From the NCBI GenBank assembly GCA_002452405.1, contig DKFP01000014.1:395393-459392 (forward strand): DNA of 64,000 nt. The letters are read 5' to 3'. Origin of the DNA: Deferribacteraceae bacterium UBA6793 (GTDB taxonomy: Bacteria; Chrysiogenota; Deferribacteres; Deferribacterales; Geovibrionaceae). Positions within the stretch are counted from its first letter, which is position 1. Each line of letters begins with the position of its first letter. The notes beneath the pieces are model-generated. The model had not been told where the DNA came from. It searched no databases and saw nothing but the letters and a program-made list of their open reading frames with translations. The position numbers and the translations under genes are program-made. Of the stretch, positions 16,364 to 25,701 are shown in pieces.

Positions 16364-16882
16364 ATGAAAAACATATACCTGATTGGCTTTATGGGAACAG
16401 GCAAAAGCACTGTCGGAAAAATTCTGGCGGAAGAGTTTAAGCTGGATTTTGTTGATACTGACAAAATGATTGAGGACATGACTGGGAAAAAAATAAGCGA
16501 AATATTTGAAGATGCATCGGAAGAAGAGTTCCGCAGGCTGGAAACTGACGTTCTGCGCAACATTACAGAGGGCAAGGGAAGAGTGGTTTCCACAGGCGGC
16601 GGAATAGTTGTTACACGCGGAAATCTTGAGCTTATGAAAAATTCCGGACTTGTTTTCACCCTCATTGCAGATGCGAACACCATACACGAAAGACTTAAAA
16701 AAGACGAGACCTGCCGACCGCTTCTGGAGGTTGACGAACCTCTGGATGAGATAAAGCGTCTGCTTTTTGAAAGAGCGGCTTTTTATATTAATGCTCATCA
16801 TATCATTGAAACTTCCGATATAACTCCCAGAGAGGCTGCAGACCAGATAATCGCCATAATAAGGGAAGAGCTGGCAAACTAG
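16364..16882 (+). CDS. aroK: Shikimate kinase
   Basis: The 172-residue P-loop kinase phosphorylates the 3-hydroxyl of shikimate. Walker A GFMGTGKST is at residues 8-16; DTDKMIE binds shikimate and Mg2+; STGGGIV and the lid Arg in DETCRPLL follow. It starts immediately after the PBP stop and precedes aroB, its usual partner. Confidence 0.95.
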   Translation: MKNIYLIGFMGTGKSTVGKILAEEFKLDFVDTDKMIEDMTGKKISEIFEDASEEEFRRLETDVLRNITEGKGRVVSTGGGIVVTRGNLELMKNSGLVFTLIADANTIHERLKKDETCRPLLEVDEPLDEIKRLLFERAAFYINAHHIIETSDITPREAADQIIAIIREELAN

Positions 16883-16904
16883 CCTTATATAAGACGGGAG
16901 AGAC

Positions 16905-17954
16905 ATGGGCAAAGTATTTGTTGATCTGAAAAAACAGGTTGACGATTCGTATGAGATTACTATCGGCAGTGGTTTCATACCGGATACGCTGAAAAGTTTC
17001 GGTGCAGGAAACGATTTTTTCATGGTTGATGATAACGTTTTCCGGCTGTACAGCGATATTATGCCGACAGAACGGGTATACCGTTTTCGCGCGGACGAGC
17101 ACAACAAAACTCATGAATCAGTTGTTGCCGTGCTGGGATTTCTTTTCCGCGGCGAGTGCCGCAGGGACGGAAGACTGGTGCTCATCGGCGGCGGCATAAC
17201 CGGGGACGTGGGTGGTTTCGTCGCGGCAACCTATATGCGCGGGATCAGTTTTGTGCAGATACCGACAACCCTGCTCTCGATGGTGGATTCCAGCGTCGGC
17301 GGGAAAACAGGCATAAATTTCAGAGGCGCAAAAAACAACGTAGGTGTCTTCGCACAGCCTAAACACGTCTATATCGACATGGATTTTCTTAATACACTCA
17401 CAGATGAAGAATTTCTGAACGGTGTTGCCGAGGTCATAAAATACGGCATGGTATACGATGCTCAGTTTCTCGAATATCTCTACGACAATAAAGACAGGGT
17501 TCTTGCCAGAGATGCTGAGGTGTTGGATTATATCGTGACACGCTGCTGCGGTATGAAGGCGGAAGTTGTGCGTATAGACGAGAAAGAGAAAGGCGAAAGG
17601 GCTCTTCTTAACTTCGGACATACGTTCGCCCATGCCATAGAAACCGATTCCGACCACAGCGTTAAACACGGGTTTGCCGTCGCAACTGGAATGTATCTGG
17701 AAACTGATTATGCCGTTAAACATAAACTGGCGGATGCTAAAGCTCTTGAGGACATTAAGAGGGTTCTGACCGCATACGGATTCGATATCAAATATAATAT
17801 TATAAATAAAAACGTTTTCTTCGGTGCTATGACTGCCGACAAAAAGGCGGATAAAAAAGGACTTACACTGGCGATATCGCCGAAAACAGGCACGGGAAAG
17901 CTGGTGAAGAATATCTCAATAGATCAGGTTATCAGTTACTTTGCGGGTGTCTGA
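16905..17954 (+). CDS. aroB: 3-Dehydroquinate synthase
   Basis: The 349-residue NAD- and metal-dependent enzyme makes 3-dehydroquinate from DAHP. Visible are GGGITGDVGGFVAATYMRG (NAD binding), PTTLLSMVDSSVGGKTGIN (substrate loop), EVIKYG and GHTFAHAIE (metal ligands Glu and His). It follows aroK by 22 bases with a GGGAG ribosome binding site, giving an aroKB unit. Confidence 0.96.
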   Translation: MGKVFVDLKKQVDDSYEITIGSGFIPDTLKSFGAGNDFFMVDDNVFRLYSDIMPTERVYRFRADEHNKTHESVVAVLGFLFRGECRRDGRLVLIGGGITGDVGGFVAATYMRGISFVQIPTTLLSMVDSSVGGKTGINFRGAKNNVGVFAQPKHVYIDMDFLNTLTDEEFLNGVAEVIKYGMVYDAQFLEYLYDNKDRVLARDAEVLDYIVTRCCGMKAEVVRIDEKEKGERALLNFGHTFAHAIETDSDHSVKHGFAVATGMYLETDYAVKHKLADAKALEDIKRVLTAYGFDIKYNIINKNVFFGAMTADKKADKKGLTLAISPKTGTGKLVKNISIDQVISYFAGV

Positions 17955-17974
17955 CCCCTTCTGAGTCTTAACCT

Positions 17975-18003
17975 TTGACTGTTGTTTCATTTCAAGGTAA
18001 CAT
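17975..18003 (+). promoter_or_regulatory. Candidate sigma-70 promoter for the acidic TPR protein
   Basis: TTGACT and TAACAT are separated by exactly 17 bases. The predicted transcription start is within a few bases of the ATG at 18012, so the transcript would be leaderless or nearly so; no good ribosome binding site is present either. Confidence 0.5.
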
Positions 18004-18011
18004 AACTCTGT

Positions 18012-20054
18012 ATGGACGAAAAAACAAAAGCCGGACTTTTGGGTGATATAGAATATTTTTCCGCGAAGCTGGAGGCGGACAATACCTCCATGCTCTTTCT
18101 TCCGCTGGCGAAGGCATATGTTGATCTGAACCGTTTCGACGATGCTGTTCAGGTGCTTCTGCACGGTCTGGATGCAAATCCCGAAATATCCACTGCAAAA
18201 ACTCTTCTTGCTAAATGCTATGTTGGCATGGGGCGCGTTGACGATGCGAAGGCTCTCCTTACGGAGATACGCGTTCTTGACCCGAATAACTATGCCGCTG
18301 AAAAACTCCTCGGAAAAATATACCAGAGCGAAAACGAGTATAAAAAAGCCATTATTTCATATAAAAACGCCTATTTCTCCGCACCTGAAGACTCGGAGCT
18401 GAGGGAACTCATAGAGGAACTGCTTGCCGAGACAGGAATGGAGCTTGCAGACCTGCGCGATGAGCGCAAACTTATGGACGACGATGAGCTTCTTGATACT
18501 ATCGGGCAGGAACTTGCGGATGAAGTCAAACACGAGATCGGTGATGTTGCCGACCGCCCAAGCCTTTCCGAAGAGGATGTTAAGACCGCGGTTGACGATA
18601 TCGTCGGACATTCGCCGGATATCGAAGATGCCGATCTGAGCAAATTTGCCGAAGACGACAGTCCTGCGGATACTTCAAACGAAATAGAATCGGAGATGCT
18701 TGCCGAGATATCAGAAGAGGTTGAACCTACTGAAAGCCTTGACGAAGTTAAAGACGCTGTTCAGCAATACGAGCAGAACTACTTTGCCGGTATCGACGAG
18801 CAGGAGGCGGCTGTTACAGGGGGCGTTGACGCACTTGCAGCGGAGCTTTCCGCTGACTTCGGGCTTGATGGAATAAAGAGCGAGGCGGAAGCATTTGCGG
18901 ATGAACACTCAGTCCCAGAAGAACCTGCCGCAATAGCTGAATCAGCAGAGCAGAAAACGGAAGAATCCTCACCTGATGAGACTGCCGCTCCAGCTGAACA
19001 TAATATATTTGACGATTTTGGTGATATTGAAGAGATATCCGACGAACACCTGGCATCCATAGATGACCTTTTCAGCTTCGTGCCTGTTTCTGAGGACGGA
19101 GATGAGATGGAAGCTCCGATACCTGCGGCAACAGAGACACAAACGCCTGAAACACAGGAAAAAGCGGAAGAACCGGAGGAGCACGATGAGCCGCTTGAGA
19201 TAGACGCGGACGAACAGCTTGCCGACATCTCTTCGGAAGTTGAAGAACATAAACCGGAACAGCAGTTCGAAGAGAACATCACAGAAGAGACGGAAACGGA
19301 AGAACCTGTATCTGACGAACCTGCTGATGAGCAGCAGGAAGAGCCTGCATACATTGAACCGCAGCCGGAAGAATCTGATGCGGAAGATATGGCTGCCGAC
19401 GGATCGGCTTCCACGGCTGATGAGGATGATGAAATTAAAGATGAACCTGCGAAGGAAGAGTCTGTCTATGATGATGCGACCGGGCAGGAGGTTGCGGGAG
19501 ATGAAGACACTGTAATTCACCCCGAAGAGTCCGCTATCCATGCGGCAGAACCGGAGATACGGACGGATGAACCTGAAGAGATATACGATGAACTGATGAC
19601 TGACGAAAAGATAGATGACGCTCTCAGAGATGTCCTGAAAGATGATAAGCATGAAACAGCCGAATCTGCGGACGAGATAATTCCGCATAACAGCAGCATC
19701 CGCCCTGTGATAGACGTTCAGGAGGCGGAAACTGAAAACGATATTTCTGACGAATCTGAAAATGCGGTTATTCCTGAAGACATACTTGCTCAGGAACCGG
19801 AAATCGTTTCGGAGATAAAACAGGAGATCGAGAAGGATACAGAGCTTAACGACGAGCTTGCTACTCTTTTTGCAATGGACGAGTTGGAGGAACGTGACAG
19901 GAAACCGTCTTTTAATGAATATGTGAGCAGTGATTCAGATGATGGTGGCACTGAAGGCTTTGTCTATGACCCGCAGCAGCTTGACAATGAGACATATGAA
20001 CAAGTGAACAGGCTTGAAAACTTATTGGAGCTTATAAAAAATAACTCAAAATGA
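18012..20054 (+). CDS. TPR protein with long acidic low-complexity tail
   Basis: The 680-residue protein has no signal peptide. Residues 1-150 form three to four tetratricopeptide repeats (LPLAKAYVDLNRFDDAVQVL, then AKCYVGMGRVDDAKALL). The remaining 500 or so residues are extremely rich in Glu, Asp, Ala and Pro, with many EEP, DEP and PEE runs and no recognisable domain; the C-terminus (LENLLELIKNN) could be a short amphipathic helix. It is probably a cytoplasmic scaffold or adaptor; function unknown. The acidic part is likely disordered and fast-evolving. Confidence 0.75.
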   Translation: MDEKTKAGLLGDIEYFSAKLEADNTSMLFLPLAKAYVDLNRFDDAVQVLLHGLDANPEISTAKTLLAKCYVGMGRVDDAKALLTEIRVLDPNNYAAEKLLGKIYQSENEYKKAIISYKNAYFSAPEDSELRELIEELLAETGMELADLRDERKLMDDDELLDTIGQELADEVKHEIGDVADRPSLSEEDVKTAVDDIVGHSPDIEDADLSKFAEDDSPADTSNEIESEMLAEISEEVEPTESLDEVKDAVQQYEQNYFAGIDEQEAAVTGGVDALAAELSADFGLDGIKSEAEAFADEHSVPEEPAAIAESAEQKTEESSPDETAAPAEHNIFDDFGDIEEISDEHLASIDDLFSFVPVSEDGDEMEAPIPAATETQTPETQEKAEEPEEHDEPLEIDADEQLADISSEVEEHKPEQQFEENITEETETEEPVSDEPADEQQEEPAYIEPQPEESDAEDMAADGSASTADEDDEIKDEPAKEESVYDDATGQEVAGDEDTVIHPEESAIHAAEPEIRTDEPEEIYDELMTDEKIDDALRDVLKDDKHETAESADEIIPHNSSIRPVIDVQEAETENDISDESENAVIPEDILAQEPEIVSEIKQEIEKDTELNDELATLFAMDELEERDRKPSFNEYVSSDSDDGGTEGFVYDPQQLDNETYEQVNRLENLLELIKNNSK

Positions 20055-20105
20055 CCCGAAACGGCGGCTTTTGATATTTATATAGCTGGATTTGACGGTA
20101 CTAAT

Positions 20106-20114
20106 TGATATAAT
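20106..20114 (+). promoter_or_regulatory. Extended -10 promoter element upstream of aroQ
   Basis: A perfect TATAAT is preceded by TG one base upstream (TGATATAAT), about 28 bases before the aroQ ATG. No clear -35 box accompanies it, as expected for an extended -10 promoter. Confidence 0.5.
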
Positions 20115-20141
20115 AGCTGAATTATCTCACTGGAGAAACAG

Positions 20142-20564
20142 ATGAAGATCCTTGTTGTAAACGGTCCGAACCTGAACATGCTCGGTCGCAGGGAAAAGGG
20201 GATATACGGTGACGTTACCCTTGACTCTATTTGCGAGGAGATGAAACAGAGAGCGGACGGAAGGTGCGAACTGGAATTTTTTCAGTCTAACCACGAAGGC
20301 GACATAATAGATATGCTGCACAGAACCGATGCGGACTGCATAATCATTAATGCCGGAGCCTACACGCATACAAGCATCGCAATCAGGGATGCCTTGCTGT
20401 CGGTTTCGCTCCCGTTCATAGAGGTGCATCTTTCAAATGTTTACGCCAGAGAGGATTTTCGTCATAAATCATATATTTCTGACGTTGCGAAGGGCGTTAT
20501 AGCCGGTTTCGGTGCGAAATCCTATATGCTCGCCCTCGGTTATTTCATCGGAGAGCTTGCTTGA
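20142..20564 (+). CDS. aroQ: 3-Dehydroquinate dehydratase, type II
   Basis: The 140-residue enzyme dehydrates 3-dehydroquinate to 3-dehydroshikimate. NGPNLNMLGRREKGIYG holds the catalytic Arg and Tyr; INAGAYTHTSIAIRDAL and EVHLSNVYARE complete the active site. It leads the block aroQ-pepP-efp-accB-accC, an arrangement found in many bacteria. Its stop overlaps the start of the next gene. Confidence 0.95.
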   Translation: MKILVVNGPNLNMLGRREKGIYGDVTLDSICEEMKQRADGRCELEFFQSNHEGDIIDMLHRTDADCIIINAGAYTHTSIAIRDALLSVSLPFIEVHLSNVYAREDFRHKSYISDVAKGVIAGFGAKSYMLALGYFIGELA

Positions 20565-21616
20565 CAGGCAGAATTGCTGAACTTCAAAAGCTGATGGAAA
20601 AGAGCGGCATAGACTGCCTCTTCGTCAGCTCTCTTTCTGATATTTTCTACCTCACCGGATTCACAGGGAGCACCGCAATGCTCTTTGTGGACGGGTCTTC
20701 TGCACTCTTCATGACTGACGGCAGGTATGAACAGCAGATAAAGTCCGAGCTTTATGAAGGAATTGACAGTATCATAGTAAGCGGCTATCAGGAATCTGTA
20801 GCCGCGCAGGCCGGACTGTATAAGAAGGTGCATGTCACTTATTCCTGCGGGCTTCTGGAGTATGAAACACTCGTAGGTGCCGGATGCGACGTTGACATCG
20901 ATAGGGAAAATCTCATCGGCGGTCTGCGCATGATAAAGGACGCTGACGAGATATTGCAGATAAAAGATATGTACAGAGCCGCATACGAAGGCTTTGTTAA
21001 GGCGCTGCCAGTTTTCGTTTCCGGCAACACGGAAGATCACTGGGCTGCGGAGCTTGAAAAGCAGATGAAGCTGGCTGGTGCTAAAACGACTTCTTTTGAT
21101 ACCATCGTCGCTTCAGGTGCCAGAGGGGCGCTTCCTCACGGAATAGCCACACGTAAAAAAGTTGAGAAAAACGATCCTGTGGTACTGGACTACGGATGCA
21201 GGCTGAACTATTGCAGCGACGTGACAAGACTGGTGATCGCCGGTGAAAACGCGGAAGCGGAAAAGATAGCCGGCATAGTTTATACAGCGCTGAAAAAAGC
21301 GTCGGAGTTTGTGCGCGAAGGTGTTAAAGCCTGCGATGCGGATGCTGTGGCAAGAGAATATATTGAGTCTGAAGGCTATGGGAAATATTTTAATCACAGT
21401 CTCGGACACGGTGTGGGCATAGACGTCCACGAAAAGCCGTCGCTTAACAGGCGGGACGGGACCATCCTTAAAGCCGGGATGGTTGTGACCATTGAACCGG
21501 GGATTTATCTGCCTGAGAGATTCGGGGTTCGCCTTGAGGACACTGTTCTGGTCACTGAAAACGGATGCGAGAACCTTACAGCGGTTTTTGACAGATATAT
21601 CTATAAGAATTTATGA
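20561..21616 (+). CDS. pepP: Xaa-Pro peptidase, M24 family
   Basis: The 351-residue protein has a creatinase-like N-terminal domain and a pita-bread catalytic domain. All five metal ligands are visible: the two Asp in VLDYGCRLNYCSDVTRL, the His in SLGHGVGIDVHEKP, Glu in TIEPGIYLPE and Glu in VRLEDTVLVT. It cleaves next to proline in peptides. The start is a TTG at 20561 overlapping aroQ by four bases. It is the standard neighbour of efp; whether it is PepP- or PepQ-like in substrate length cannot be told. Confidence 0.9.
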   Translation: MTGRIAELQKLMEKSGIDCLFVSSLSDIFYLTGFTGSTAMLFVDGSSALFMTDGRYEQQIKSELYEGIDSIIVSGYQESVAAQAGLYKKVHVTYSCGLLEYETLVGAGCDVDIDRENLIGGLRMIKDADEILQIKDMYRAAYEGFVKALPVFVSGNTEDHWAAELEKQMKLAGAKTTSFDTIVASGARGALPHGIATRKKVEKNDPVVLDYGCRLNYCSDVTRLVIAGENAEAEKIAGIVYTALKKASEFVREGVKACDADAVAREYIESEGYGKYFNHSLGHGVGIDVHEKPSLNRRDGTILKAGMVVTIEPGIYLPERFGVRLEDTVLVTENGCENLTAVFDRYIYKNL

Positions 21617-21623
21617 GGTGTTT

Positions 21624-22199
21624 ATGAGCGTTATCACTCCCAACCAGTTTAAGAGAGGAGCAAAAATTGAACTCGACGGTGAACCCTATGCCGTTGTCGA
21701 GTATCTTCATATTAAATGCGGAAGAGGCGGCGCAAACGTCCGCACAAAAGTGAAAAGCCTTCGCACAGGTGCCGTTATCGAAAGAACGTTCAAATCGGAT
21801 GAAAAAATAAAACAGCCTGATTTCGAAGAAAAAGAGATGCAGTTTCTCTACAGCGATGGTGAAAAACACTATTTCATGGACAACGAGAGCTATGAGCAGA
21901 TTGAAATTCCTTCCGACACTGTCGGCGATAGCTCACTGTTCATGCCCGAAAATATCCATGTGGGCGTACAGATATTCAACGGTCAGCCTATTGGCATAGA
22001 CCTGCCGAACTTTGTTGAGCTTGAAGTTGTTGAAACAGATCCCGGTCTGAAAGGAGACACAGTCAGCGGCGGTTCCAAACCCGCAAAAGTGAGCACAGGC
22101 GGAAGCGTTAACGTGCCCCTGTTCATCAACATCGGCGACGTGCTTAAAATCGACACGAGAGAACAGACATACATGGAACGAGTCAGAACCGCCAGATAA
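21624..22199 (+). CDS. efp: Elongation factor P
   Basis: The 191-residue, three-barrel factor relieves ribosome stalling at proline runs. The start at 21624 follows a GAGG-type site; an in-frame reading from 21492 lies inside pepP. The tip of domain I reads HIKCGRGGANVR, so position 34, the lysine modified in E. coli, is Arg, and the usual Pro32 is Cys. The C-terminal signature (ETDPGLKGDT, then VPLFINIGDVLKIDTR) is intact. Confidence 0.95.
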   Translation: MSVITPNQFKRGAKIELDGEPYAVVEYLHIKCGRGGANVRTKVKSLRTGAVIERTFKSDEKIKQPDFEEKEMQFLYSDGEKHYFMDNESYEQIEIPSDTVGDSSLFMPENIHVGVQIFNGQPIGIDLPNFVELEVVETDPGLKGDTVSGGSKPAKVSTGGSVNVPLFINIGDVLKIDTREQTYMERVRTAR

Positions 22200-22211
22200 G
22201 GAGGGTGGAAG

Positions 22212-22682
22212 ATGGACATCAAAGAGATCAAAGAACTGATCAGATTTATTGAAAAATCAGACATCAAAGAGTTTGAGTACGAAAACGAGAACGAGAGCAT
22301 TTACATATCCAAAAATACCGATGCTCCCCAGATAATTCAGGGCGCACCGCAGATGCAGTATGCGGCACCAATGCAATATGCGGCACCCGTGCCCGCTGTT
22401 GCTGCTGCCCCCGCTGTTGCCCCCGCTGCTCCCGCAGTTTCCGGCACAGAGGTTAAATCTCCCATAGTCGGAACCTTTTATGAAGCTCCGTCACCCGGCG
22501 CCGCTGCTTTCGTTGCCGAAGGAGACACTGTCAGAGCAGGGCAGACGCTTTGCATCATCGAAGCGATGAAGATTATGAACGAGATTGAAGCGGAATTTGA
22601 CTGTATCATCAAAAAAAGAGTCGGTATGAACGGAAAACCCGTGGAATACGGAGAGACGATATTCATAGTCGAACCCATATAA
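22212..22682 (+). CDS. accB: Biotin carboxyl carrier protein of acetyl-CoA carboxylase
   Basis: The 156-residue carrier has a short N-terminal helical domain, an Ala/Pro-rich flexible linker (about residues 40-78) and a biotinyl domain with the biotin attachment motif EAMKIMNE, Lys at 120. It carries carboxybiotin from AccC to the carboxyltransferase. A GGAGGG ribosome binding site precedes the ATG. Confidence 0.96.
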   Translation: MDIKEIKELIRFIEKSDIKEFEYENENESIYISKNTDAPQIIQGAPQMQYAAPMQYAAPVPAVAAAPAVAPAAPAVSGTEVKSPIVGTFYEAPSPGAAAFVAEGDTVRAGQTLCIIEAMKIMNEIEAEFDCIIKKRVGMNGKPVEYGETIFIVEPI

Positions 22683-22691
22683 GGGCGTGTC

Positions 22692-24026
22692 ATGTTCAAT
22701 AAAGTACTGATAGCAAACAGGGGCGAAATAGCCCTCAGAATAATCAGAGCGTGCAGGGAGCTTAATGTCAAAACGGTCGCTGTCTACTCAGACGTTGACC
22801 GCGACAGCCTCCACGTTGCCATGGCGGACGAAGCCGTGTGCATCGGACCTGCCCAGTCCAGAGCCAGCTACCTGAACGTGAAAAGCATCATGGCAGCAGC
22901 TGAGATAGCAGATGCAGACGCTATTCACCCCGGATACGGCTTTCTCGCCGAGAACGAGGATTTCGCCGCTATCTGTGAGGAGAGCGGGTTTAAGTTCATC
23001 GGTCCCAGCTCGAAACACATCGCCATGATGGGTAACAAATCCGCCGCTAAGGACGCGATGAAGAAATTCGGCGTTCCTGTTGTCCCCGGCAGCGACGGTT
23101 CCGTTGCGGATGTCAAAGAGGGTCTTGAGATTGCGAAGCAGATAGGCTTTCCGGTCATTATCAAGGCTGCGGCAGGCGGCGGCGGAAAAGGTATGCGCGT
23201 TGCGCATAATGAGATGAGCTTCCTTAACGCTTTCGAGATGGCTCGTGCGGAGGGCGCAAACGCGTTCGGTTCCGACGAAGTGTATATCGAAAAATATATA
23301 GAGGAGCCCAGACACGTTGAGATTCAGGTGTTCGGAGACGGAAAAGGCAAGGGGCTGCACTTCTTTGAAAGGGAGTGTTCCATACAGCGCCGCCACCAGA
23401 AACTTCTGGAAGAAGCCCCCAGCACAGGTATCAGCGAAGCCACAAGAAAAAAGATGGGCGATACTTCCATTAAGGCAATCGAGGCGCTCCAGTATGAAAA
23501 CGCCGGAACAATAGAATATCTTGTGGATAAATATGAAAACTTCTATTTTATGGAGATGAACACCCGTATTCAGGTGGAACACCCTGTTACGGAGATGATG
23601 ACCAACATCGACCTTCTTCAGCTTCAGTTAAGGATTGCCGCAGGTGAACCCCTTGAGCTGAATCAGGAGGACATCCGTATTGTCGGTCACGCCATAGAAT
23701 GCAGGATAAATGCGGAGGATCCGGAAACTTTCCGTCCCTGCCCCGGCACCATATCAGGTTACAACACGCCGGGCGGTTTCGGAACCAGAGTGGATTCCGC
23801 ATGTTACGACGGCTACACGGTCCTTCCCTATTACGACAGTATGATAGCTAAGCTCATCGTCTTCGGAAAAAACAGGGAAATGGCTATAGCCAGAATGAAA
23901 AGAGCGCTGGACGAGTTCGTTGTGGAGGGCATCAAAACCACGATCCCGCTTCACAAACGCATACTTGAGCATCATGCGTTCATAAAAGGCGAAATAAGCA
24001 CGGCATTCATCGAAAGGTACTTTTAA
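22692..24026 (+). CDS. accC: Biotin carboxylase
   Basis: The 444-residue ATP-grasp enzyme carboxylates the biotin of AccB, the first step of malonyl-CoA formation. Visible are the N-terminal VLIANRGEIALRIIRAC, the glycine-rich ATP lid IIKAAAGGGGKGMRV, the ERECSIQRRHQK segment and the active-site EMNTRIQVEHPVTE. It ends at the A of the next ATG, so the downstream TPR gene is coupled. Confidence 0.97.
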   Translation: MFNKVLIANRGEIALRIIRACRELNVKTVAVYSDVDRDSLHVAMADEAVCIGPAQSRASYLNVKSIMAAAEIADADAIHPGYGFLAENEDFAAICEESGFKFIGPSSKHIAMMGNKSAAKDAMKKFGVPVVPGSDGSVADVKEGLEIAKQIGFPVIIKAAAGGGGKGMRVAHNEMSFLNAFEMARAEGANAFGSDEVYIEKYIEEPRHVEIQVFGDGKGKGLHFFERECSIQRRHQKLLEEAPSTGISEATRKKMGDTSIKAIEALQYENAGTIEYLVDKYENFYFMEMNTRIQVEHPVTEMMTNIDLLQLQLRIAAGEPLELNQEDIRIVGHAIECRINAEDPETFRPCPGTISGYNTPGGFGTRVDSACYDGYTVLPYYDSMIAKLIVFGKNREMAIARMKRALDEFVVEGIKTTIPLHKRILEHHAFIKGEISTAFIERYF

Positions 24027-25618
24027 TGCGAAATAAACTCATTATCATACTGGCGGGGCTTTTTCTGACGAGCATAATGTCTTCGGCAGACACAAGCATC
24101 GCGGACTATTCACTGGATTCGCTGTACATGCGCGCCTCGCTGTATGATAACGAGGGACAGTACGAAGAGGCTGCCGATCTTTACGAGCAGATGCTTGAAA
24201 ATACGGATAGCGCCTACGTATATCTGAAACTTGCCCAGACATATATAAAGCTGAACGATCTTCAGGCGGTTAAGCTCACCGTGGAAAAAGGGCTGCGGCA
24301 CAATCCTGATTCCGTTGAGCTTGTCGGGCTTATGGGCGATATCTACCGCATGAACAGGGAGAATATGTCCAAGGCTGTTGAAATGTACAAGAAGGCGTAT
24401 GAGCTTTCAAACGACAGCAGATATATCGAATCGCTTGCAGATGCATACGAGGAGATGCGGGACTACAACAGCGCCATAAGTGCATATAACCAGCTGATAT
24501 CCAAAGATAAGAAGTCTGAATACTATGTCGGCAGGGCAAAAATGTACGCTATGCTTGGGCTTGAAAAAGAGGCTCTGGCAGACTATCACGCAGCGGCTGA
24601 CATCGACGGTAACTTTTTTGCCGCATCACGGCTTGCCGACTATTACCTTGGGCTTAATGATACTGCGAATGCGGTCAAGTACCTCAAAATGGTCATACAG
24701 ACCAACCCCGGAAATATCATCGCACAGTTTCGGCTGGCGGAGATACTGAAAAAACAGGGAAAAGAGGGCGATGCATATCCGCTTTATGAGAGTATCCTTG
24801 AAAATCTTCAGGGCAACGAAAGACTGTACGTTCTTAAACAGCTGGGTTCTCTCAGCTATAATTCAGGGAAATACGACAGGGCATACGATTATTTCAGACG
24901 CGCATACGAGATAGACAACGATATCCAGACAGGCTATTCCATGGCGCTCATGGCAGAGGCCGCTAAGATGGATACAGAAGCCGAAGCCGCGTATAACGCG
25001 CTGCTTGCTAAACGTCCCGATTTTGCGGATGCAAGAAAACGTCTTGCTGTCATCTACATCCGTGACAAGGAACCGGACAGGGCAATCAAGGTTCTTGAAG
25101 ATATCGACAAAGTCTATAAGGACGTTGACTTTTACCGTATAACTGCGGAAGCATACATTCAGAAAGAGGACTATACCTCCGCAGAGAACATTCTTATCAA
25201 TGCTTTGCAGGAGAACGACAAGGATATCAAACTCAGGCTGGATCTTGCTGTGCTCTATGACGAGCAAAAACAGAGAGAAAAGGCTGTCGAGATTGTCAAA
25301 GCGGGGCTCAAGCATCACCCGGATAACGAATCGTTCCTTAATTTTCTCGGATATATGTATGCCGAGATGGGTGTAAACCTGAAAGAGGGCGAAAGACTGA
25401 TCCGCAAGGCTCTTGACAAACGTCCGGATGAGGCGGCATATCTGGACAGTCTCGGCTGGATACTCTACAAACAGGGCAAATATAAGGACGCCTTCGCATA
25501 TCAGAAGCGGGCAGTCAAAAAAGCTCCGGACGAGCCGGAGATCGCCGCACACATGAAGGCGATAATGAAAAAACTGGGTATTAAGAAAAGCATAGATGAA
25601 ATCATTAAAGAGGATTAG
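24026..25618 (+). CDS. Exported TPR-repeat protein
   Basis: This 530-residue protein has a signal peptide (residues 1-22, LIIILAGLFLTSIMSSAD) and about twelve tetratricopeptide repeats covering the rest, for example YEEAADLYEQMLE and YKDAFAYQKRAVKKAP. It occupies the position of the TPR gene that precedes lolB-ispE-prs in gammaproteobacteria such as Pseudomonas. It is probably a periplasmic or outer-membrane-associated assembly factor; its partner is not known. It follows accC without a gap. Confidence 0.85.
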   Translation: MRNKLIIILAGLFLTSIMSSADTSIADYSLDSLYMRASLYDNEGQYEEAADLYEQMLENTDSAYVYLKLAQTYIKLNDLQAVKLTVEKGLRHNPDSVELVGLMGDIYRMNRENMSKAVEMYKKAYELSNDSRYIESLADAYEEMRDYNSAISAYNQLISKDKKSEYYVGRAKMYAMLGLEKEALADYHAAADIDGNFFAASRLADYYLGLNDTANAVKYLKMVIQTNPGNIIAQFRLAEILKKQGKEGDAYPLYESILENLQGNERLYVLKQLGSLSYNSGKYDRAYDYFRRAYEIDNDIQTGYSMALMAEAAKMDTEAEAAYNALLAKRPDFADARKRLAVIYIRDKEPDRAIKVLEDIDKVYKDVDFYRITAEAYIQKEDYTSAENILINALQENDKDIKLRLDLAVLYDEQKQREKAVEIVKAGLKHHPDNESFLNFLGYMYAEMGVNLKEGERLIRKALDKRPDEAAYLDSLGWILYKQGKYKDAFAYQKRAVKKAPDEPEIAAHMKAIMKKLGIKKSIDEIIKED

Positions 25619-25630
25619 TGTAAAAGAGGA

Positions 25631-25701
25631 GACTGCCGTGTCGCATCGCTCCTCGCAGAGACCGGAATACGTCTTTGCGAACCCTAAGGGTGAAGCAATC
25701 T
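25631..25701. repeat. Palindromic repeat, copy inside the lolB-like coding sequence
   Basis: The 71-base element runs from GACTGCCGTGTCGC to GAAGCAATCT with inner arms CTCGCAGAGAC and GTCTTTGCGA. It is closely similar to the copy at 49061-49128. It spans the start region and signal-peptide n-region of the lipoprotein gene and is read in frame. Confidence 0.75.

Noticed and set aside
18779..19414. Ser-rich 211-residue minus-strand frame
   Set aside because: It is the complement of the Glu/Asp-rich tail of the TPR protein; GAA/GAG and GCA codons read in reverse as Ser and Cys-type codons.
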